Assembly (NCBI GenBank): GCA_018377375.1
Contig: JAGZZN010000057.1
Coordinates: 1-10,814, forward strand
Reading direction: 5' to 3'
Length of the DNA: 10,814 nucleotides
Origin: Streptococcus parasanguinis
GTDB taxonomy: Bacteria > Bacillota > Bacilli > Lactobacillales > Streptococcaceae
Below, piece after piece: positions 1 to 5,348 of the stretch; the stretch's first letter is position 1, and each line of letters starts with the position of its first letter. The translations under genes and the position numbers were made by a program. The notes under the pieces were generated by a model. It was not told the DNA's origin, did not search any database, and saw only the letters and a program-made list of their open reading frames with translations.

Positions 1-717
1 CTTGGCTTCTCGGATACGACCATGAACCATCTCATGTTGCATAAACTAGGAATCAAGACTTTTTACGGCCAATCATTTCTAGCAGACATTTGTGAGTTAA
101 ACAAAGAAATGTTGCCATATAGCCTCCACTACTTTAAAGAATTGATTGAGACTGGAAAAATCTCAGAAATTCGCCCTAGTAACGTTTGGTATGAGGAACG
201 GACTGATTTTAGTCCCAAAGCCTTGGGAACACCTCGTGTTAGCCATGCAAATACAGGTTTTGACTTGTTACAAGGCAATGCTCAGTTTGAGGGAGAAATC
301 CTCGGTGGTTGTCTTGAGTCTCTCTATGATATTTTCGACAACTCTCTACACGCAGACAGCACAGACCTCTGCCAAAAATACAAACTTTTCCCTGACTTAT
401 CCGACTGGGAAGGAAAAATCCTCTTGCTAGAAACAAGCGAAGAAAAGCCTAAACCTGAAGACTTCAAAAAGATGTTGAGGACTTTAAAGGACACGGGTAT
501 ATTCGAGGTCATCAGTGGACTCTTGGTCGGAAAACCTATGGATGAAACTTTCTATGACGACTATAAAGAAGCACTATTGGAGATCATTGATAGCAATATC
601 CCGATTGTCTATAATCTGAATGTCGGACACGCAACTCCAAGAGCAATTGTCCCCTTCGGAGTCCACGCCCATGTAGATGCAACGGAGCAAGTCATTCGCT
701 TTGACTATAACAAATAA
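1..717 (+). CDS. S66 family serine peptidase (LD-carboxypeptidase / MccF-like), 5'-truncated by window
   Basis: This is the C-terminal part of an S66 peptidase; the reading frame is open to base 1, so the gene begins outside the window. The frame starts LGFSDTTMNH, matching the GxSD nucleophile elbow of LdcA/MccF, which puts the catalytic Ser at codon 4 (bases 10-12). The ATG at 22 is therefore internal. Counting from that Met, the other expected triad members are visible: Glu137 in ILLLETSE and His203 in NVGHATPRAIVPFG. The glycine-rich GGCLESL (residues 95-101) is also typical. S66 enzymes are cytoplasmic and cleave the L-D bond of muropeptides (LdcA, wall recycling) or peptidyl-nucleotide conjugates (MccF, self-immunity). 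The sequence looks closer to the MccF-like branch, but the substrate cannot be decided. The gene converges on tag and ends in a hairpin overlapping its stop codon. Confidence 0.85.
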   Translation, partial: LGFSDTTMNHLMLHKLGIKTFYGQSFLADICELNKEMLPYSLHYFKELIETGKISEIRPSNVWYEERTDFSPKALGTPRVSHANTGFDLLQGNAQFEGEILGGCLESLYDIFDNSLHADSTDLCQKYKLFPDLSDWEGKILLLETSEEKPKPEDFKKMLRTLKDTGIFEVISGLLVGKPMDETFYDDYKEALLEIIDSNIPIVYNLNVGHATPRAIVPFGVHAHVDATEQVIRFDYNK

Positions 718-746
718 AGCTGAGAAAAATTTCTCAGCTTTTTTCT
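717..746 (+). terminator. Intrinsic terminator of the S66 peptidase gene
   Basis: AAGCTGAGAAA (717-727) is exactly complementary to TTTCTCAGCTT (730-740), followed by a T-run (739-744). The stem starts on the last base of the stop codon. On the other strand the stem is followed by TTATTTG, so it may also weakly terminate tag transcription, whose stop codon lies 39 bases away. Confidence 0.85.
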
Positions 747-778
747 ATATTCTCATATACTCTAGTTACCTATACTAA

Positions 779-1342
779 CTAACCACCGTTTTTCCATTCA
801 CAATCATTCTCATGGTCATTGACCAGGCCTGCTGCTTGTAGGTAGGACAGGACCGCAACGGGACCTGTAAACTTAAAACCACGCTTTTTGAGGTCCTTGG
901 CTAGCTTCTCAGAAAGAGCTGTCTTCGCTGGAGCCTGTCGGTAATCTGGAACATCATTGACGATGGTTTTCCCATCGACAAAAGACCAAAGATAAGCATC
1001 AAACGATCCAAATTCCTCCTGGACTTGTAGAAAGGCTTGAGCATTGGCCCGTGTCGCATAGATCTTAGCACGATTGCGGATGATGGCTGGATTGTCTAAC
1101 AAAGTTTCCAGTTCAGAGTCGGTCATCTCTGTGACGCGTTGAAGATGGTAAGCATGAAAAGACTCTCGGAAAGCCTGCCGTTTATTGAGAACCGTCTCCC
1201 AAGATAGTCCAGCCTGATAGGTCTCCATACAGAGTAACTCAAAAAGGGCCTGGTCATCATGGAGGGGCCGACCCCATTCTTCATCATGGTAAGCTACATA
1301 TAACGGATTGGTCATTTTGACCCAGCCACAGCGTTTTGGCAT
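779..1342 (-). CDS. tag: DNA-3-methyladenine glycosylase I
   Basis: Base-excision repair enzyme that removes 3-methyladenine from alkylated DNA, leaving an abasic site. The 187 residues equal the length of E. coli Tag and align over the whole protein: it opens MPKRCGW and continues with PLYVAYHDEEWG, ETYQAGLSW, SFVDG, LKKRGFKFTGP and GLVNDHENDC. The four zinc ligands of the Tag zinc snap appear as Cys5, His19, His177 and Cys181. Glu40, which corresponds to E. coli Glu38 in the base-binding pocket, and Trp48 are present, so the enzyme should be active. The start follows an AGGAG site with about 6 bases of spacing, and that site overlaps the ruvA stop codon. The gene is the last of mutL-ruvA-tag, 9 bases after ruvA, so it probably depends on upstream transcription and coupled translation. 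Confidence 0.96.
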   Translation of the reverse strand: MPKRCGWVKMTNPLYVAYHDEEWGRPLHDDQALFELLCMETYQAGLSWETVLNKRQAFRESFHAYHLQRVTEMTDSELETLLDNPAIIRNRAKIYATRANAQAFLQVQEEFGSFDAYLWSFVDGKTIVNDVPDYRQAPAKTALSEKLAKDLKKRGFKFTGPVAVLSYLQAAGLVNDHENDCEWKNGG

Positions 1343-1351
1343 CTTCTTCTC

Positions 1352-1945
1352 CTATTTCACCAACATCTTAAGAGCAGACTTGATGTAGTTTTCAGCAGTA
1401 TCAGAAGTTCCTTCAAAGAATTTCTTGATTTTCTTAAGTTCCGTTGCCTTGTAGCCCAATGCCAACATGGCTTCCATAGCTTCTTCAAGGGCTTGGTTTT
1501 CTTCTGCAACTTTGGCTTTAGATTGGGCCGGTGCATCTTCTAGATCAAGATTGATCTTACCTTCTAGGTCCAAAACCATCTGTTGGGCTGTTTTCTTGCC
1601 GATCTTTGGAAACTTGGTCAAGTAGGTAATGTTCTTGCTTTCGATGGCTTGGACAAGGCCTGCATTATCGTCTGCAGCAATAATAGCTAGAGCTGAGACA
1701 GGTCCAATCCCAGAGACTGAGATCAAGTTTAAAAAGAGCTGTTTCTCTTCTTCGGTCGCAAAGCCATAGAGAAGGTGAGCATCTTCACGGACCACTTGGT
1801 GCAGGTAGACTTGCACCTCTTGATTCATTTTGCCAGAGTAGGCATAGGGATTGGCCACATGCAAGAGATAGCCGATTCCAGCTGTTTCTACCACAATGTA
1901 TTTAGCGGTGATTTTCGTTAAAATTCCTTTAATGTATTCGTACAT
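1352..1945 (-). CDS. ruvA: Holliday junction branch migration protein RuvA
   Basis: RuvA forms tetramers that hold the four-way junction flat and load the RuvB helicase for branch migration in recombinational repair. The 197-residue length is normal. Visible domains are the N-terminal OB fold (about 1-63, opening MYEYIKGILT and ending LLYGFAT), then the helix-hairpin-helix region with VSGIGPVSALAII (77-89) and FPKIGKKTAQQMVLDL (112-127), an acidic/Ala-rich linker (about 134-150), and the C-terminal RuvB-binding domain (about 151-197, EAMEAMLALGYKATE). The start has an AAAGGAAG ribosome site with short spacing. It lies 20 bases after the mutL stop and 9 bases before tag, so it is part of one repair transcript. 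ruvB is not in the window. Confidence 0.97.
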   Translation of the reverse strand: MYEYIKGILTKITAKYIVVETAGIGYLLHVANPYAYSGKMNQEVQVYLHQVVREDAHLLYGFATEEEKQLFLNLISVSGIGPVSALAIIAADDNAGLVQAIESKNITYLTKFPKIGKKTAQQMVLDLEGKINLDLEDAPAQSKAKVAEENQALEEAMEAMLALGYKATELKKIKKFFEGTSDTAENYIKSALKMLVK

Positions 1946-1965
1946 AATCTTCCTTTATTGTTTGA

Positions 1966-3909
1966 TTAATACTTGCCCAATTCCCGTAAACTGGTGTGAT
2001 TTTCCTGAATGCGTCGGAACATCTTTTCCATATCCGACTTGGTAAAGTTGACCAAGACGGGACGGCCGTGGGGGCAGTTATAAGGGTTGTCACATTGGGA
2101 CAGTTGGTAGATCAGATCCCGTGCGGAGTAATCGTCCAGTGTGTGATTGGCCTTGATAGAGCGTTTGCAGGACATCATGATAGCCAACTCCGCCCGGTAT
2201 TTCTTAATGGACACTTCCTTGGTCAAGAGGAGCATGTCACACATTTCATAGATGCCCGACTCGATCTCTTCTTCCTTCATCCAGATCGGATGCTCCCGCA
2301 AGATCAACTGGTTGACTCCGTACTCTTCAAGATAAACTCCCACTTCCTCTAGGAGATGTTTGCGCTGTTGCAGGCGGATCAGATCGTCTGTAGGAAATTC
2401 AAAGATATAAGGCACCAGCAGTTGTTGTTGACTGCCGTCCACATCCCCGATACTCTCCCGGTATTCTTCGTATTTGACCCGCTCTTGGGCCGCATGTTGG
2501 TCGATGATATAGAGGCCCCCATTACCTTGGGCAAAGAGATAGGTCCCATGCATCTGACCAAAATATTCCAACTCTGGGAAGGTGGATGCTTCCTCTCCCT
2601 CCAGCTTGTCATAGGCCTTGTCTAGACTAGCCAGATCCAACTCTGGGTGATCCAGTTGGTCGTACTGAGGCGCCTTTCGCTCTGCAAACTTGATCGCGCT
2701 TGTCGGTTTTTCTACTGGATTTTCTTGGCTTATCGAATCAGTAGTATCCTCATCTGTTAGAGGTAGCTGAGGATCTGCCACCTCTGGCCGAAGCTTGAAA
2801 TCTTGACTTTCGCGGTCATAATAAAGGCGGTTTTCTTTTAAAGGCAAGGTTGTCTGTACTGGCTTTTCTGTTCGGCGAATGGTCGATTTGGCTAGATTTT
2901 CTAGAGCATCCGGAATTAGGTCCTGCTCTTTCAGAGCATTCGCAATCGCTTGGGAGATCAAGGCCATCAGTTCTCGTTCTTTGGAGATACGCACTTCTTG
3001 CTTGGTCGGGTGAACATTGACATCCGCTAAGTAAGGGTCGATCTGGATATGAATGACCGCGAGCGGGAAGCGACCCACCATGAGTTTACTACCGTAGCCG
3101 TCTAAAATAGCCCGATTGAGCAAGAAATTCTTGATGTAGCGGCCGTTGATAAAGAGACTGATGTAGTTGCGATTGGCACGAGTCAATTCAGGCAAAGACA
3201 CAAAGCCCGTCACTTCAAAATCCAGGTCGCGATTTTCAATGGCCACCATCTTCTTGGCAGACGCCAAGCCATAGACGCCCGCAATCGCTTGCCGGAGATT
3301 CCCAGTCCCTGCTGTTTTGGTCATTTCTTTTCCATCATTGATCAAAGTGAAAGCAATCTCTGGATGGGCCAAGCTTAAGCGATTGAGAATATCCACGATA
3401 TGGGACAGCTCTGCCTGCTGGCTTTTTAAATACTTGAGACGAGCAGGGGTATTAAAAAAGAGATCTTCTACTGTAATCTTGGTCCCGACAGGGCTTGTCG
3501 CTGGCTCCAATTCCTCAATTTCACCACCCTTTGCGACCAATTTGGTCCCGTGGGCAGCTCCTTCTTGAGCCGTTAGAAGGGTTAGAATACTAACAGAAGC
3601 AATGGAAGGCATGGCCTCGCCACGAAAACCAAGCGTTCGAATGCGAAAAAGATCCGCTTGATTCTTGATCTTACTGGTCGCATGTCGACGAAGGGCCAGA
3701 GCGACCTCATCATGCGCAATTCCTTCTCCATTGTCTGTGATCCGAATCGACTTCAATCCTGCTTCTTCGATTTCAACGACGATCTGGCTAGCTCCAGCAT
3801 CGATCGAGTTTTCAACCAATTCCTTGACCACACTAGCAGGTCGTTCAATTACTTCACCTGCCGCAATCTGGTTGGCTAGGACTTCTGGCAATTCAATAAT
3901 CTGTGACAT
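1966..3909 (-). CDS. mutL: DNA mismatch repair protein MutL (HexB), endonuclease type
   Basis: MutL couples mismatch recognition by MutS to strand incision and excision. The 647 residues begin MSQIIELPEVLANQIAAGEV. GHKL ATPase motifs are clear: ELVENSIDAG (30-39), DNGEGI (59-64), TSKI (78-81), GFRGEA (94-99) and FFNTPARLKYL (151-161). After a variable acidic linker (about 340-445), the C-terminal domain carries the metal-dependent nuclease motif DQHAAQERVKYE (470-481), SCKRS (580-584) and CPHGRP (612-617). QQLLVP (495-500) resembles the sliding-clamp site of B. subtilis MutL. It should nick DNA itself, as expected in an organism without MutH. An in-frame ATG at 4044 is rejected: the ATG at 3909 has the AAAGGAG site, matches the family N-terminus, and the promoter lies between the two. 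The gene heads the mutL-ruvA-tag operon. Confidence 0.97.
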   Translation of the reverse strand: MSQIIELPEVLANQIAAGEVIERPASVVKELVENSIDAGASQIVVEIEEAGLKSIRITDNGEGIAHDEVALALRRHATSKIKNQADLFRIRTLGFRGEAMPSIASVSILTLLTAQEGAAHGTKLVAKGGEIEELEPATSPVGTKITVEDLFFNTPARLKYLKSQQAELSHIVDILNRLSLAHPEIAFTLINDGKEMTKTAGTGNLRQAIAGVYGLASAKKMVAIENRDLDFEVTGFVSLPELTRANRNYISLFINGRYIKNFLLNRAILDGYGSKLMVGRFPLAVIHIQIDPYLADVNVHPTKQEVRISKERELMALISQAIANALKEQDLIPDALENLAKSTIRRTEKPVQTTLPLKENRLYYDRESQDFKLRPEVADPQLPLTDEDTTDSISQENPVEKPTSAIKFAERKAPQYDQLDHPELDLASLDKAYDKLEGEEASTFPELEYFGQMHGTYLFAQGNGGLYIIDQHAAQERVKYEEYRESIGDVDGSQQQLLVPYIFEFPTDDLIRLQQRKHLLEEVGVYLEEYGVNQLILREHPIWMKEEEIESGIYEMCDMLLLTKEVSIKKYRAELAIMMSCKRSIKANHTLDDYSARDLIYQLSQCDNPYNCPHGRPVLVNFTKSDMEKMFRRIQENHTSLRELGKY

Positions 3910-3949
3910 AGCTGCTCCTTTACCTTTTTTCACCGATACATGTAGCTCT

Positions 3950-3958
3950 ATTATACCA
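3950..3958 (-). promoter_or_regulatory. Promoter of mutL-ruvA-tag (extended -10)
   Basis: On the minus strand the sequence reads TGGTATAAT: a perfect TATAAT (3955-3950) with the TG extension. No good -35 is seen at 15-19 bases, which is acceptable for an extended -10. The predicted start is near 3943, giving a leader of about 33 bases before the mutL ATG. Confidence 0.65.
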
Positions 3959-4058
3959 CAGATCCACAGGACTCCCTTTCTTAAAAAATGGAGACTGGCC
4001 CCATCTTCTTCCCTAAAAACCGCATAGGCAAAGAAAATGACCACATAAACAAATCCCC

Positions 4059-4087
4059 TTGTCTTCCCTTTGGAAAAAGTGTTTAAT
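4059..4087 (+). promoter_or_regulatory. Probable promoter of the LytTR-DUF3021 operon
   Basis: TTGTCT (4059-4064) and TTTAAT (4082-4087) are 17 bases apart. Each departs from consensus, as expected for a regulated promoter. The predicted start near 4094 coincides with the first base of the leader hairpin. No convincing pair of LytTR direct repeats was found upstream. Confidence 0.4.
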
Positions 4088-4093
4088 AGTAGT

Positions 4094-4132
4094 GTAAAGA
4101 AGGAGCCGGGCTAGCAGGCTAACCGACTTTAC
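4094..4132 (+). promoter_or_regulatory. Leader hairpin before the LytTR gene
   Basis: GTAAAG (4094-4099) pairs with CTTTAC (4127-4132). Inside, GG (4102-4103) pairs with CC (4123-4124) and AGCC (4104-4107) with GGCT (4117-4120). The stem ends three bases before the ribosome site AAGGAGG (4135-4141). There is no T-run, so it is not a terminator. It could stabilise the 5' end or affect translation. The loop region also holds a direct repeat, GGCTAGC/GGCTAAC (4109-4115 and 4118-4124). Confidence 0.45.
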
Positions 4133-4154
4133 CTAAGGAGGGAGAAAATATCTT

Positions 4155-4595
4155 ATGAAAGTAGAAGTACACATTGATTCCCACTTCCAAGAAGAAGCGG
4201 TGACGATTACAGCACCTACACTATCTACGCGTGTAGAGAGAATCCGTGACTTTGTGGAAGAATTGGATCAAAAAGGGCGCTTACGTGCCAAAAAGGATGG
4301 GGAGGCTTACCTGATCGAAAGCCAGCTATTCCAACGTTTTTACATTGAAAATCGGCAAGTGATTGGTGAGACCATGACAGATCAATTTATCCTGACTGGA
4401 CCACTCTATCAACTATCTGAAGACTTACCGACCTTCTTTCTCAAAATTTCCCAATCTGAAATTATCAACACAAAAGAAATCGATCACCTGCACTTCACTA
4501 GTGGAGGATCGGTTCAAATCTATCTAAAAAATGGGAGCCTGACCTACTCCTCCCGTCGTTATTTAAAAGCCATTAAGGAGAAATTATCATGCTAA
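4155..4595 (+). CDS. LytTR-family DNA-binding transcriptional regulator (stand-alone)
   Basis: This 146-residue regulator has a LytTR DNA-binding domain over about residues 43-144. The recognisable parts are AYLIESQLFQRFYIENRQ, then TFFLKISQSEIINTKEIDHL (94-113), GSVQIYLKNGS (118-128) and the closing SRRYLKAIKEKL (133-144). The N-terminal 40 residues are too short for a receiver domain, so it is not a two-component response regulator. Such short LytTR proteins are normally paired with a membrane protein that restrains them (the LytTR regulatory systems; HdrR/HdrM and BrsR/BrsM of S. mutans are the known examples), and the next gene fits that role. The start follows AAGGAGG (4135-4141) at a rather long 13 bases. 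Targets cannot be read from the window; autoregulation is common in this class. It runs opposite to mutL and mutS on either side. Confidence 0.88.
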   Translation: MKVEVHIDSHFQEEAVTITAPTLSTRVERIRDFVEELDQKGRLRAKKDGEAYLIESQLFQRFYIENRQVIGETMTDQFILTGPLYQLSEDLPTFFLKISQSEIINTKEIDHLHFTSGGSVQIYLKNGSLTYSSRRYLKAIKEKLSC

Positions 4596-5044
4596 AACAA
4601 TCATTTTCTGACGCCCTAAAAGGGATTCTCATCGGGCTCATTCTATCCATCTTCTTTTCCTACCACTTCTCACCTGAGTTGTACCTTCCCTTAAGTCCCA
4701 ACTCTACAGTCGGCCGCTGGATGTTCTTGCATCATGTTCACGGCTCACTGGTCATGCTCTATTGCGTCCTCGTTTGGGGTGCGATCGGGGTCCTCTTTAG
4801 CTTCGGAAGTCTCCTCTTTCAAAAAGACTGGAGCCTCTTGCGGGCTACTCTGAGCCATTACCTACTCATGTTACTTGGCTTTATTCCCCTAGCTACCTTG
4901 GCCGGCTGGTTCCCAGCACGACTAGGATTTTACCTCTCGCTCATTGTCGAATTCACCCTCGTTTATGTGATCATCTGGTTGGTCTCTTATCATTTTTACA
5001 AAAAACAAGTACAAGAAATCAATCAAAGCATTACTAACCACTAA
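4589..5044 (+). CDS. DUF3021-type four-helix membrane protein, likely partner of the LytTR regulator
   Basis: This 151-residue protein has four hydrophobic segments at about 8-25, 53-77, 86-108 and 113-136, with short polar ends, including a KKQ stretch after the last helix. Size and topology fit the DUF3021 family, whose genes very often follow a small LytTR gene. The ATG lies inside the regulator's last codons (7-base overlap, 4589-4595) and has its own AAGGAG site (from 4574), so the two proteins are probably made together by translational coupling. By analogy with HdrM and BrsM it may sequester or inhibit the regulator at the membrane; that is inference, and family membership was judged by topology and context rather than by a motif. 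Its stop codon lies in the A-run of the hairpin at 5049-5072. Confidence 0.8.
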   Translation: MLKQSFSDALKGILIGLILSIFFSYHFSPELYLPLSPNSTVGRWMFLHHVHGSLVMLYCVLVWGAIGVLFSFGSLLFQKDWSLLRATLSHYLLMLLGFIPLATLAGWFPARLGFYLSLIVEFTLVYVIIWLVSYHFYKKQVQEINQSITNH

Positions 5045-5072
5045 AAAAAGATCCTCGCCGTCACGAGGATCT
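5042..5072 (-). terminator. Minus-strand terminator (left copy of duplicated hairpin)
   Basis: AGATCCTCG (5049-5057), a six-base loop, and CGAGGATCT (5064-5072) form a perfect 9-bp stem. Seven A's (5043-5049) on the left give a U-run only for minus-strand RNA, so this should end transcripts coming from mutS. Plus-strand RNA leaving DUF3021 meets the stem but finds GAAAG after it, so it should read on. Confidence 0.75.
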
Positions 5073-5318
5073 GAAAGTGGAGATAAGCTATTCTTTTATA
5101 CAAATCTAATAAATTCTATAAAAATGATACTCGTTATAGTTATTCAATCATCTACTGAAACTTTCCGCTGTGAGAAAAGTTCCTGAAACACAAACGTTTC
5201 AGGCACTCGGGAGTTTTGAGACCTTAGGCTCAAAACTAAGTCATGGAACTTCGTAGAAGTTCGCTGACGTCCGGACTCACCTAAGGAAAGTTTCTAAGAT
5301 GACTTTGTATTCAATCTG
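5073..5318. repeat. 246-bp structured segment between two identical terminator hairpins
   Basis: No open reading frame of note. The left 75 bases are AT-rich and contain CTATAA (5116-5121) inverted as TTATAG (5134-5139). The right part is the inverted-repeat element 5148-5302. The segment is bounded by exact 24-nt direct copies of the terminator hairpin (5049-5072 and 5319-5342), which suggests insertion into, or duplication of, a single bidirectional terminator. It fills most of the gene-free stretch 5045-5346. Confidence 0.6.
5148..5302. repeat. MITE-like or RNA-like element: terminal inverted repeats enclosing three hairpins
   Basis: The left end (TCATCTACTGAAACTTTCC, 5148-5166) and the right end (GGAAAGTTTCTAAGATGA, 5285-5302) are near-perfect inverted repeats, extended inward by GTGAG (5170-5174) and CTCAC (5276-5280). 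Inside are three consecutive stems: CCTGAAAC/GTTTCAGG (5182-5189, 5196-5203), AGTTTTGAG/CTCAAAACT (5212-5220, 5229-5237), and GAACTTC/GAAGTTC (5246-5252, 5256-5262) with an outer GTCA/TGAC. The whole folds as a closed multibranch structure. It codes for nothing visible. It may be a small non-autonomous repeat of the streptococcal BOX/RUP kind, or a structured RNA; I do not recognise the BOX core sequence in it. Confidence 0.65.
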
Positions 5319-5348
5319 AGATCCTCGCCGTCACGAGGATCTTTTTTT
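5319..5348 (+). terminator. Plus-strand terminator (right copy of duplicated hairpin)
   Basis: The same perfect 9-bp stem with a six-base loop as at 5049-5072, here followed by seven T's (5342-5348), so it should end the LytTR-DUF3021 transcript. The T-run overlaps the mutS stop codon (5347-5349). Minus-strand mutS RNA contains the stem but has CTCAG after it, so it should pass through. Confidence 0.85.

Noticed and set aside
22..24. ATG at 22 as the start of the S66 peptidase gene
   Set aside because: The frame is open to base 1 and the residues before it contain the GFSD nucleophile motif, so the true start is outside the window.
3910..4044. N-terminal extension of MutL from the in-frame ATG at 4044
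   Set aside because: The extra 45 residues are absent from the family, the ATG at 3909 has a good AAAGGAG site, and the predicted promoter (3950-3958) lies inside the extension.
5135..5140. TATAGT as a -10 box inside the structured segment
   Set aside because: No matching -35 at proper spacing, and it is explained by the inverted repeat CTATAA/TTATAG.
5049..5342. CRISPR-like array from two identical 24-nt copies
   Set aside because: Only two copies, about 270 bases apart, each an intrinsic terminator hairpin; there are no spacers and no cas genes.
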